11,836 bases of DNA from Clostridiaceae bacterium (GTDB lineage Bacteria; Bacillota; Clostridia; Oscillospirales; Acutalibacteraceae): positions 1 to 11,836 of the forward strand of contig JAEDHZ010000032.1 in NCBI GenBank assembly GCA_016292705.1, in the 5' to 3' direction. Below the pieces are notes generated by a model that was not told the DNA's origin, made no database searches, and worked only from the letters and a program-made list of their open reading frames with translations. The stretch's first letter is position 1. Each line of letters starts with the position of its first letter. Made by a program: the position numbers and the translations under genes. This document shows, piece by piece, positions 1 to 6,469 of the stretch.

Positions 1-79
1 CCTTATCCTCTTCAAGATATGAAAGGATATTAAAAACCATACCAAGTACATTTGAAATCAAACTAAACAACATACCCAT
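1..79 (-). CDS. Truncated divergent gene, hydrophobic N-terminus, function unknown
   Basis: On the minus strand an ATG at 79-77 opens a frame of 26 codons that stays open to the left edge, so only the N-terminus is visible. It is preceded by a good ribosome binding site (AAGGGAG, 95-89 on the minus strand, 9-base spacer) and by a well-formed promoter (124-152). The first 22 residues are almost entirely hydrophobic or small (MGMLFSLISNVLGMVFNILS and on), followed by Tyr-Leu-Glu-Glu-Asp-Lys. This suits a membrane anchor or a short membrane protein. I do not recognise the family. A second in-frame ATG at 73-71 is a possible start, but the spacing favours the first. The gene is real mainly on the strength of its upstream signals; its product cannot be named from this fragment. 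Confidence 0.55.
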   Translation of the reverse strand, partial: MGMLFSLISNVLGMVFNILSYLEEDK

Positions 80-88
80 AACACTGTT

Positions 89-95
89 CTCCCTT
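89..95 (-). promoter_or_regulatory. Ribosome binding site of the divergent gene
   Basis: AAGGGAG on the minus strand lies 9 bases before the ATG at 79. This is the main support for calling the truncated left-edge frame a gene. Confidence 0.55.
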
Positions 96-123
96 AAAAA
101 TGTCAGTTTTATACTGCGGAAAG

Positions 124-152
124 ATATTAACACATTGTGAACTGTATGTCAA
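124..152 (-). promoter_or_regulatory. Sigma-A-type promoter for the divergent left-edge gene
   Basis: Read on the minus strand, a perfect -35 hexamer TTGACA (152-147) is followed by a 17-base spacer and TAATAT (129-124; 4 of 6 to TATAAT). A TGT triplet just upstream makes an extended -10. Transcription would start near 117, giving a leader of about 37 bases before the ATG at 79. Confidence 0.6.
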
Positions 153-228
153 TAGTTTTTTTAAAAACATAGATTTTTTAATTTTTTCTTTTAACAAATT
201 CAGTTGCTCCTTTTTTTACAAATTTTAC

Positions 229-257
229 TTGTTATGACAGCTTATATATGATATAAT
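229..257 (+). promoter_or_regulatory. Sigma-A-type promoter of the ruvC operon
   Basis: TTGTTA (229-234) and a perfect TATAAT (252-257) are separated by 17 bases. TGA directly before the -10 gives an extended -10 element. Transcription would start near 264, leaving a leader of about 60 bases before ruvC. No riboswitch-like or attenuator structure is evident in that leader. The same intergenic region (80-325) also holds the divergent promoter and AT-rich tracts such as T7-A5 around 156-167, which may bend the DNA. Confidence 0.65.
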
Positions 258-325
258 CAAACGATAACTGATATAACTGCTGTTTGAATGAATTGCACAA
301 ATATAACCTTTTTGTTTGAGGTAAT

Positions 326-847
326 ATGCCTATGATAGTTCTTGGTATCGACCCGGGATATGCAATAGTCGGTGTCGGCGTTGTGGAATATAAAAACTCC
401 CGTTTTTCGCTTGTGAATTACGGTGCAATAAACACGGATGCCGGCTTGCCGTTCAATCGCCGCCTTGAAATAATATACGATGAGCTGACGGGGATAATTG
501 AAAAATATAAGCCTGCCGCAATGAGCGTTGAAAAGCTTTTTTATAACAGCAATGCAAAAACCGTTATTGATGTCAGCCAGGCCCGGGGTGTAATTATGCT
601 TGCGGCGCAAAAGACGCATACACCTGTTTATGAATATACACCTCTGCAGGTCAAGCAAAGCGTTGTCGGCTACGGCAGAGCCGAAAAAAAGCAGGTGCAG
701 GATATGACAAAACGCATACTCGGACTGAACGAAATTCCGAAGCCGGATGACGCTGCCGATGCACTTGCAATGGCAATCTGCCATGCCCATTCCGGAAGCT
801 CGATACTTGATCCGGTTCGTCCGATGAAATTGAGAAAGGGGATTTGA
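326..847 (+). CDS. ruvC: RuvC, crossover junction endodeoxyribonuclease
   Basis: RuvC is the dimeric, metal-dependent resolvase that nicks Holliday junctions after RuvAB branch migration in recombinational repair. The 173-residue product has the usual family length and all four catalytic acidic residues in their expected contexts: Asp9 in LGIDPG, Glu69 in SVEKLF, and Asp142 and Asp145 in PDDAADALAMAICH. The start is uncertain by two codons. ATG 326 has GAGG (318-321) only 4 bases upstream, while ATG 332 would have a 10-base spacer and give MIVLGIDPG, closer to many relatives. ruvA follows immediately, so the two are probably translationally coupled. The upstream promoter (229-257) makes ruvC the first gene of the array. 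No LexA-type box could be confirmed, so SOS control is not shown. Confidence 0.97.
   Translation: MPMIVLGIDPGYAIVGVGVVEYKNSRFSLVNYGAINTDAGLPFNRRLEIIYDELTGIIEKYKPAAMSVEKLFYNSNAKTVIDVSQARGVIMLAAQKTHTPVYEYTPLQVKQSVVGYGRAEKKQVQDMTKRILGLNEIPKPDDAADALAMAICHAHSGSSILDPVRPMKLRKGI
838..841 (+). promoter_or_regulatory. Ribosome binding site deciding the ruvA start
   Basis: AAAGGGG ends at 841. It is only 2 bases from the TTG at 844, which is too close for efficient initiation, but 8 bases from the in-frame GTG at 850. It therefore supports GTG 850 as the ruvA start. It lies inside the last codons of ruvC. Confidence 0.5.
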
Positions 848-849
848 AA

Positions 850-1455
850 GTGTTTTACAGTGTTACGGGAAAGGTTGTTTTTTCCGATCTTTATTCGGTT
901 GCCGTTGAGTGCGGCGGTGTTGCTTTCAAGTGCCTGACCTCAGCGAATACACTCAGAGATATTGACAAAAATTCTGTTGTTACCCTCTATACCCACCTCA
1001 ATGTCCGTGAGGACGCTCTTGACCTTTTCGGATTTTCAACCGAATATGAGCTTGAATGGTTCAAGCTTCTGATCGGCGTTACCGGCGTAGGCCCAAAGGC
1101 GGCACTTGCTATCCTTTCCGAGCAAACGCCGGAAAAGCTTGCCTTGTGCATCTCCTCCGGCGATGTCAAAGCAATTACCCGTGCAAACGGGGTGGGTCCC
1201 AAAATTGCTCAAAGGGTAATACTTGAACTCAAGGACAAGGCAAAAAGTGCGGTTTCTTCCTCCGCAGATGCAGCAGTGCTTGAAAGTGTTTCAGCTGTGG
1301 GCGAAATTCCGGAAACGAGCGAAGCGGTTGCTGCTCTCACCATGCTCGGCTACAGCAAAAGTGAAGCTTCTGTTGCTGTCAGCAAGGTTGATTCCTCGCT
1401 TTCGGTTCAGGATATCATCAAGCAAGCATTAAAAATTCTTTCAAAGAGGGTGTAA
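850..1455 (+). CDS. ruvA: RuvA, Holliday junction DNA-binding subunit
   Basis: RuvA binds the four-way junction as a tetramer and loads the RuvB motors for branch migration. From GTG 850 the product has 201 residues, the normal length. The N-terminal OB fold begins MFYSVTG, aligning in register with the MxxxxxG start typical of RuvA. The acidic pin region is VREDALDLFGF (about 52-62). Two helix-hairpin-helix motifs follow: LIGVTGVGPKAA (about 74-85) and ITRANGVGPKIAQR (about 109-122). A Ser/Ala-rich linker leads to the C-terminal RuvB-contacting domain (about 155-201). The frame also opens at TTG 844, overlapping the ruvC stop by 4 bases, but the ribosome binding site and the N-terminal alignment favour 850. 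It ends 3 bases before ruvB. Confidence 0.96.
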   Translation: MFYSVTGKVVFSDLYSVAVECGGVAFKCLTSANTLRDIDKNSVVTLYTHLNVREDALDLFGFSTEYELEWFKLLIGVTGVGPKAALAILSEQTPEKLALCISSGDVKAITRANGVGPKIAQRVILELKDKAKSAVSSSADAAVLESVSAVGEIPETSEAVAALTMLGYSKSEASVAVSKVDSSLSVQDIIKQALKILSKRV

Positions 1456-1458
1456 TCA

Positions 1459-2487
1459 ATGCCGGATATGGAATTTGACGACAGATATATAACGCCGGAA
1501 TATACACCGCTCGATAATGATATTGAGCTTTCACTGCGCCCGCGCACGATGGATGAATACATTGGTCAGGAAAAGGTCAAGGAAAACCTTGAAATATATA
1601 TTCAGGCAGCTCTCAGACGAAAGGAAAGCCTTGACCATGTTTTGCTTTACGGCCCTCCGGGACTCGGAAAAACAACCCTTGCCGGTATCGTTGCAAACGA
1701 AATGGGTGTAAATCTCAGGGTGACTTCCGGCCCTGCAATTGAAAAGCAGGGTGACCTTGCGGCACTGCTCACCAATCTTTCCGAGGGCGATGTGCTTTTC
1801 ATTGACGAGATTCACCGCCTTAACCGAAGCGTTGAGGAGGTTCTCTATCCCGCAATGGAGGACAATGCACTTGATATTATTATCGGCAAAGGCCCGTCCG
1901 CAAGGTCAATCAGACTTGATTTGCCGAAGTTTACTCTCGTCGGTGCAACAACGAGGGCAGGTCAACTCTCCGCTCCGTTGAGGGATCGTTTCGGTGTTGT
2001 TCTGCGCTTGGAGCTTTATTCACCCGAGGAGCTTTCAAAAATTGTCAAACGCAGTGCCGGAATCCTTTCAATCGGAATTGAAGATGACGGTGCACTTGAA
2101 ATTGCCGCACGCTCAAGAGGAACCCCGAGAATTGCAAACAGACTTCTCAAGCGTGCACGCGATTTTGCTGAGGTCATGGGTAACGGCATTATTGATGAGG
2201 AAACTGCAAACTTTGCCCTTTCAAAAATGGAAATTGATAATCTCGGGCTTGATTCAATTGACAGACTGATTCTTTCAACAATGATCCGTAACTATAACGG
2301 AGGCCCCGTCGGACTTGAAACACTTGCTGCGGCAATCGGTGAGGAGGCTGTCACAATTGAGGATGTTTACGAACCGTATCTTATGCAGATAGGTTTTTTG
2401 AGCAGGACACCAAGGGGAAGAACGGTGACTCCTGCGGCGTATGAGCATCTCGGCATTGCAATGCCGGGTCAGCAACAGCTGTTTTAA
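1459..2487 (+). CDS. ruvB: RuvB, Holliday junction branch migration ATPase
   Basis: RuvB is the hexameric AAA+ motor that pulls DNA arms through the RuvA-bound junction. The 342-residue protein is of standard length and intact. It shows Walker A GPPGLGKT (65-72), Walker B LFIDE (113-117) followed by IHRLN, sensor 1 GATTRAG (162-168), an arginine finger in LRDRFG (Arg175), and sensor 2 in GTPRIANRLL (221-230). The C-terminal winged helix carries GGPVGLETLAAAIGEE and YLMQIGFLSRTPRGR (about 281-321). ATG 1459 has AAAGAGGG (1443-1450) 8 bases upstream; an in-frame ATG at 1468 is less likely. Its position 3 bases after ruvA completes a contiguous ruvCAB set. The next gene, glmM, is 20 bases downstream with its own strong ribosome binding site. 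Confidence 0.98.
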   Translation: MPDMEFDDRYITPEYTPLDNDIELSLRPRTMDEYIGQEKVKENLEIYIQAALRRKESLDHVLLYGPPGLGKTTLAGIVANEMGVNLRVTSGPAIEKQGDLAALLTNLSEGDVLFIDEIHRLNRSVEEVLYPAMEDNALDIIIGKGPSARSIRLDLPKFTLVGATTRAGQLSAPLRDRFGVVLRLELYSPEELSKIVKRSAGILSIGIEDDGALEIAARSRGTPRIANRLLKRARDFAEVMGNGIIDEETANFALSKMEIDNLGLDSIDRLILSTMIRNYNGGPVGLETLAAAIGEEAVTIEDVYEPYLMQIGFLSRTPRGRTVTPAAYEHLGIAMPGQQQLF

Positions 2488-2507
2488 TTTCTGGAGGTTA
2501 TTATAAT

Positions 2508-3854
2508 ATGGGTAGATTGTTCGGAACTGACGGTGCAAGAGGTGTTGCAAACTCGGAAATTTCGTGCGAGCTTGCAATGAATATCGGAAAAGCGGCGGCA
2601 ATGGTGCTCACCAAAGGCACTCACAAACCCCGTGTACTCATCGGAAAAGATACAAGAATATCCGGGGATATGCTTGAAGCTTCAATAGCAAGCGGTCTAT
2701 GCTCGGTCGGTGCGGATGTAATGACGCTCGGTGTTGTTCCGACGCCTGCCGTTGCTTATCTTGTTAAACGATATAACTATGATGCGGCGGTCATGATTTC
2801 CGCTTCGCATAATCCCTGCGAATACAACGGAATAAAAATCTTCAAGTCGGACGGATATAAACTTCCTGACGAGATTGAAGAGGAGATTGAAGCAATAATT
2901 CTTGATGAAGCTTCAAAGCCGCCCGTAATGCTCGGAAAGGATGTCGGACGGATAACTGTATGCGAAAATACAATCCATGACTATATTGAGCATCTTAAAA
3001 CAACGGTTGACTGTGATTTTTCGGGGATGAGAATTGCTCTGGACTGCGCAAACGGTTCGGCGAGCGTTTCCGCTGAAAAGCTTTTTTCTGACCTGAAAGC
3101 GCAGTGTACTGTTTTTTCTGCTTCACCGGACGGAGTGAATATCAACAAAGACTGTGGCTCAACTCATATTGAAGCTTTGCAAAAGGCGGTTGTTGAAAAC
3201 GGTCTTCAGGCAGGTTTTGCCTTTGACGGAGATGCAGACAGAATGCTTGCCGTTGACGAAAACGGAGAAATTGTTGACGGCGATAAGATTATCGCTATCT
3301 GCGCAACCTATATGAAAGAGGAAAAGAAGCTTAAAAAGGACACTGCAGTCGTTACCGTAATGACCAACATGGGCTTCAACAAATATTGCGACAAAGTCGG
3401 AATAAACTATGTTGCAACTAAGGTCGGAGACCGCTATGTTCTCGAAAATATGCTTCAGAACGGATATTCAATCGGCGGCGAACAGTCCGGCCATGTCATT
3501 TTCCTTGACTATGCAACAACGGGTGACGGTCAGCTGACCGCTCTCCAGGTGCTCAGAATTATGAAAAAAACGGGCAAAAAGCTTTCAGAGCTTGCCTCGT
3601 GCATGACTGTTTATCCGCAGACAATGGTTAATGTTCGTGTTTCAAAAATGGGCAAGGCACGCTTTGCGGACGATGAGGAAATTGCCAATGCGATTGCTCA
3701 GGCTGAAAAGCAGCTTGGAGATTCCGGCAGAGTTCTTGTCCGTGTTTCCGGAACGGAACCGCTTGTCAGGGTAATGCTTGAGGGCGAAAACAAAAAGCAG
3801 ATTGATTGTCTTGCCGGCGAGATTGCGCAAGTCATCAGAATGCGTCTGATTTAA
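2508..3854 (+). CDS. glmM: GlmM, phosphoglucosamine mutase
   Basis: GlmM converts glucosamine-6-phosphate to glucosamine-1-phosphate on the cytosolic route to UDP-GlcNAc, the precursor of peptidoglycan. The 448-residue protein is full length. It begins with the family signature GRLFGTDGARG. The phosphoserine loop is ISASHNP with Ser100 as the phosphorylated residue. Mg2+ is bound by DGDADR (240-245), the sugar-binding loop is GGEQSGH (323-329), and the phosphate-binding loop is RVSGTEPLVRV (412-422). This order separates it from ordinary phosphoglucomutase or phosphomannomutase. The start ATG is preceded by GGAGG (2493-2497) with a 10-base spacer. In many Firmicutes glmM follows cdaA and cdaR; here it follows ruvB and neither of those genes is present. 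Confidence 0.97.
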   Translation: MGRLFGTDGARGVANSEISCELAMNIGKAAAMVLTKGTHKPRVLIGKDTRISGDMLEASIASGLCSVGADVMTLGVVPTPAVAYLVKRYNYDAAVMISASHNPCEYNGIKIFKSDGYKLPDEIEEEIEAIILDEASKPPVMLGKDVGRITVCENTIHDYIEHLKTTVDCDFSGMRIALDCANGSASVSAEKLFSDLKAQCTVFSASPDGVNINKDCGSTHIEALQKAVVENGLQAGFAFDGDADRMLAVDENGEIVDGDKIIAICATYMKEEKKLKKDTAVVTVMTNMGFNKYCDKVGINYVATKVGDRYVLENMLQNGYSIGGEQSGHVIFLDYATTGDGQLTALQVLRIMKKTGKKLSELASCMTVYPQTMVNVRVSKMGKARFADDEEIANAIAQAEKQLGDSGRVLVRVSGTEPLVRVMLEGENKKQIDCLAGEIAQVIRMRLI

Positions 3855-3857
3855 GGA
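3853..3857 (+). promoter_or_regulatory. Ribosome binding site deciding the methyltransferase start
   Basis: AAGGA overlaps the glmM stop codon and lies 8 bases before ATG 3866. The frame is open from 3806 and has an ATG at 3857, but that ATG overlaps this site, so 3866 is preferred. Confidence 0.55.
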
Positions 3858-3865
3858 TGTTTGCA

Positions 3866-4729
3866 ATGAGAAATACTTTTGATTGGAAAGACTATGAACT
3901 GATTGACTGTTCGGACGGAGAACGGCTTGAACGCTGGAAGGATATTATTCTTATCCGCCCTGATCCGCAGGTGATCTGGAAAACGCCGAAAAGTAATCCG
4001 CTTTGGAAAAAGGCGGATGCCGTTTATCACCGCTCAAAATCCGGCGGCGGTGCATGGGAGGTAAAAACAAAGCTTCCGAACTATTGGTCAATTGATTATA
4101 AAGATCTCACCTTTAACATTAAAACTATGGGTTTTAAACATACTGGGATTTTTCCCGAACAGGCGGTTAACTGGGATAAGATAAGAAAACTCATCCGTGA
4201 AGCAGGAAGACCTGTCAAGGTGCTCAATCTCTTTGCCTATACGGGCGGTGCAACCGTTGCCTGCCTCAAAGAGGGCGCAAGCGTTGTTCATGTTGATGCC
4301 TCAAAGGGTATGGTTGCCTGGGCAAAGGAGAACGCCGTTTCAAGCTGTGTTGCCGATAAAAGTGTGCGCTGGATTGTTGATGACTGCATAAAGTTTGTTC
4401 AAAGGGAGCTTCGCCGCGGAAACAGATATGACATAATAATTATGGATCCGCCGTCATACGGAAGAGGTCCGGGCGGCGAGGTCTGGAAGCTTGAGGATGA
4501 GGTATACGGTTTTGTTGAGCTTTGCAGCAGATTGCTCCATTCAGAATCAATTGCAGTGCTTATCAATTCATATACCACGGGTCTTTCGCCGTCCGTCATG
4601 CAGTATATACTCGGTTCGGTTGTTGTTCCTCGCTTCGGCGGAAAGGTTTCTTCTTCGGAAATCGGACTTCCCGTAACTCAGGGCGGAATGGTGCTTCCTT
4701 GCGGAGCTTCCGCATACTGGGAAAAATAA
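3866..4729 (+). CDS. Class I SAM-dependent methyltransferase, RlmI/RlmK-like
   Basis: From ATG 3866 the product has 287 residues. The Rossmann methyltransferase core shows motif I VLNLFAYTGGATVACLKEGA (119-138), the acidic end of strand 2 in VHVDAS (141-146), VDDCIKFV (171-178), and the catalytic-type motif IV IIMDPPSYGRG (191-201). These place it in the COG1092/RlmI-RlmK group, which methylates cytosine or guanine in 23S rRNA. It lacks the N-terminal PUA domain of RlmI and is about 100 residues shorter. Instead it starts with a short module reading DYELID, GERLER, IRPDPQVIW (about 9-38), known from a compact subgroup also found in Alphaproteobacteria. The substrate is therefore inferred, not shown. 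It starts 11 bases after the glmM stop and ends 16 bases before ecfA1, within the same array. Confidence 0.88.
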   Translation: MRNTFDWKDYELIDCSDGERLERWKDIILIRPDPQVIWKTPKSNPLWKKADAVYHRSKSGGGAWEVKTKLPNYWSIDYKDLTFNIKTMGFKHTGIFPEQAVNWDKIRKLIREAGRPVKVLNLFAYTGGATVACLKEGASVVHVDASKGMVAWAKENAVSSCVADKSVRWIVDDCIKFVQRELRRGNRYDIIIMDPPSYGRGPGGEVWKLEDEVYGFVELCSRLLHSESIAVLINSYTTGLSPSVMQYILGSVVVPRFGGKVSSSEIGLPVTQGGMVLPCGASAYWEK

Positions 4730-4745
4730 TTTTGGAGAATTGTTG

Positions 4746-5594
4746 ATGTCTGCTTTTATTGAATTTTGCAATGTCACTTTCGGTTACCCGAACGAGGAGG
4801 GCATTGTTACACATAATGTTATTGAAGATTTTAACCTGAAAATTGAAAAAGGCAGCTTTGTTGCCGTTCTCGGGCATAACGGCTGCGGAAAATCAACAGT
4901 TGCAAAGCTTTGCAATTCAATTGAAGTTCCGGTTTCGGGAAAGGTACTTGTTGACGGACTTGACACGGCTGATGAAGAAAAAACGCTTGATGTCCGCAAA
5001 AGGGTGGGCGTTGTTTTTCAGAATCCCGATAATCAAATTGTTGCAACAATAGTTGAGGATGATGTTGCTTTCGGTCCGGAGAATCTCGGTGTTGAACCGA
5101 AAGAAATCAGGCGCCGTGTTGACGAAGCACTCAAAAATGTCGGAATGTATGACTTCCGCTTTGCCGAGCCGCATAAACTTTCCGGAGGACAGAAGCAGCG
5201 TATTGCCATTGCCGGAATAATCGCAATGCAACCGGACTGTATTGTTCTTGATGAGCCGACGGCTATGCTCGACCCACGCGGCAGGCGTGAGGTTATGAGC
5301 ACCGTGAAAAAGCTCAACAAGGAATTCGGAATAACGGTTGTTTTTATCACTCATTATATGGATGAGGCGGCAAAGGCAGATCGTGTTGTTGTCATGGACA
5401 AGGGAAGAATTGTTCTTGATTCTTCACCGAGAGAGGTTTTTTCAAAGGTGGAAACGCTTCAAAAAATCGGGCTTGATGTTCCGCCGGCAACTCAACTTTC
5501 AAAAATACTTATAAAAGACGGCATAAAAGTTCCGGACAATGCACTCGATATGGACGAGCTTTTTGAAAAAATAAAGGCAATTTTGGAGGCATAA
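4746..5594 (+). CDS. ecfA1: EcfA1, ATPase subunit of the ECF transporter energizing module
   Basis: EcfA1 is one of the two ABC ATPases that power energy-coupling-factor transporters for vitamins and metal ions, acting at the cytosolic face with EcfT. The 282-residue protein contains Walker A GHNGCGKST (43-51), a Q-loop in FQNPDNQ (Gln92), the ABC signature LSGGQKQR (145-152), Walker B CIVLDEP (165-171, catalytic Glu170), and switch His203 in ITHYMDEA. After about residue 225 comes the C-terminal extension typical of EcfA proteins, with GLDVPPATQL. The start at ATG 4746 is set by GGAG (4734-4737) with an 8-base spacer; TTG codons at 4740 and 4743 are in frame but too close. The stop overlaps the ecfA2 start in a TAATG arrangement. 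Confidence 0.96.
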   Translation: MSAFIEFCNVTFGYPNEEGIVTHNVIEDFNLKIEKGSFVAVLGHNGCGKSTVAKLCNSIEVPVSGKVLVDGLDTADEEKTLDVRKRVGVVFQNPDNQIVATIVEDDVAFGPENLGVEPKEIRRRVDEALKNVGMYDFRFAEPHKLSGGQKQRIAIAGIIAMQPDCIVLDEPTAMLDPRGRREVMSTVKKLNKEFGITVVFITHYMDEAAKADRVVVMDKGRIVLDSSPREVFSKVETLQKIGLDVPPATQLSKILIKDGIKVPDNALDMDELFEKIKAILEA

Positions 5595-6469
5595 TGGACT
5601 CGGTAGTTCTTGAAACCAAGCAGCTCAGCTTTCTTTATTCAAAGGGAACTTCAAGTGAGGCTGCGGCAATCAATGATATAAATGTAAAAATAAATCGAGG
5701 AGAGCTTGTCGGCATAATCGGGCACACAGGCTCCGGAAAAAGCACTCTCATTGAGCATTTTAATGCGATTCTGAAGCCTACATCCGGAAGCGTTTTCCTT
5801 GACGGAAACGATATCTGGCAGGATAAAAAGAACATCCGCTCAGTAAGGTTCAAGGTGGGTGTTTGCTTTCAATACCCTGAATATCAGCTTTTTGAGGACA
5901 CTGTTGAAAGGGACATTGCTTTCGGTCCGAAGAACATGGGACTTTCCGGGGATGAGATTACCGCTCGTGTCCGTGAAGCTCTCCGGTATGTCGGTCTCAA
6001 TGAAAGCTATCTTGAAAAATCTCCGTTCGACCTTTCGGGCGGCGAAAAAAGGCGAGTTGCAATTGCGGGCGTAATGGCGATGAAACCCGAGGTTCTTGTT
6101 CTGGACGAGCCTTGCGCCGGTCTTGACCCTGCCGGACGGAAAACCGTCCTTGACCTTATTGTCAGCTACAAGGAAAAAACGGACAGCACGGTTGTTGTTG
6201 TTTCCCACAGCATGGAGGATATCGCAAAAATCGCAACAAAGATTCTCGTTATGAACGATTCACGGCTTGCCTATTACGACACCGTCAAAAATGTTTTTTC
6301 CCATGTTGATGAGCTTGTTTCAATGGGACTTGATGTTCCTCAGATTACGCAGCTTTTCATAAAACTCAAAAACGCCGGCTACGATGTAAGAACCGATGTC
6401 TATACAATTGATGAAGCTGAAAAAGAGCTTTTGAAGCTCCTTAAAAGGAGGGGTGGCAATGCTCAGTGA
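5594..6469 (+). CDS. ecfA2: EcfA2, ATPase subunit of the ECF transporter energizing module
   Basis: EcfA2 is the second ABC ATPase of the ECF module, pairing with EcfA1. The 291-residue protein has Walker A GHTGSGKST (43-51), a Q-loop in CFQYPEYQLFE (Gln93), signature LSGGEKRRVAIAG (147-159), Walker B VLVLDEP (167-173, Glu172), D-loop AGLDPAGR, and switch His205 in VVSHSMEDI. FQYPEYQLFE and the LSGGE form of the signature are typical of the EcfA2 branch, separating it from EcfA1 upstream. The C-terminal tail again has GLDVPQITQL. The ATG shares one base with the ecfA1 stop, with GGAGG (5585-5589) just 4 bases upstream, so coupled translation is likely. Its last 11 bases overlap ecfT. The usual Thr after DEP is Cys (DEPCAGLDP), a minor variation. 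Confidence 0.96.
   Translation: MDSVVLETKQLSFLYSKGTSSEAAAINDINVKINRGELVGIIGHTGSGKSTLIEHFNAILKPTSGSVFLDGNDIWQDKKNIRSVRFKVGVCFQYPEYQLFEDTVERDIAFGPKNMGLSGDEITARVREALRYVGLNESYLEKSPFDLSGGEKRRVAIAGVMAMKPEVLVLDEPCAGLDPAGRKTVLDLIVSYKEKTDSTVVVVSHSMEDIAKIATKILVMNDSRLAYYDTVKNVFSHVDELVSMGLDVPQITQLFIKLKNAGYDVRTDVYTIDEAEKELLKLLKRRGGNAQ
6445..6451 (+). promoter_or_regulatory. Ribosome binding site of ecfT within ecfA2
   Basis: A perfect AAGGAGG is placed 7 bases before ATG 6459. It decides against the in-frame GTG at 6453. It lies in the last codons of ecfA2. Confidence 0.65.

Noticed and set aside
139..150. Possible LexA (SOS) box, GAAC-TGTA-TGTC
   Set aside because: The right half does not match GTTC and the site lies in the divergent gene's promoter spacer, not at the ruvC promoter. 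No better match to GAAC-N4-GTTC was found upstream of ruvC.
288..335. 15-codon leader ORF overlapping the ruvC start
   Set aside because: It has no ribosome binding site and no run of regulatory codons or attenuator hairpin, so it is most likely chance.
257..790. Minus-strand open frame of 177 codons opposite ruvC
   Set aside because: It lies antisense to an unmistakable ruvC, is rich in Cys, His and Arg without domain character, and has no supporting upstream signals.
2275..2601. Minus-strand open frame across the ruvB-glmM junction
   Set aside because: It is antisense to two well-supported genes, has biased composition and shows no recognisable motif.
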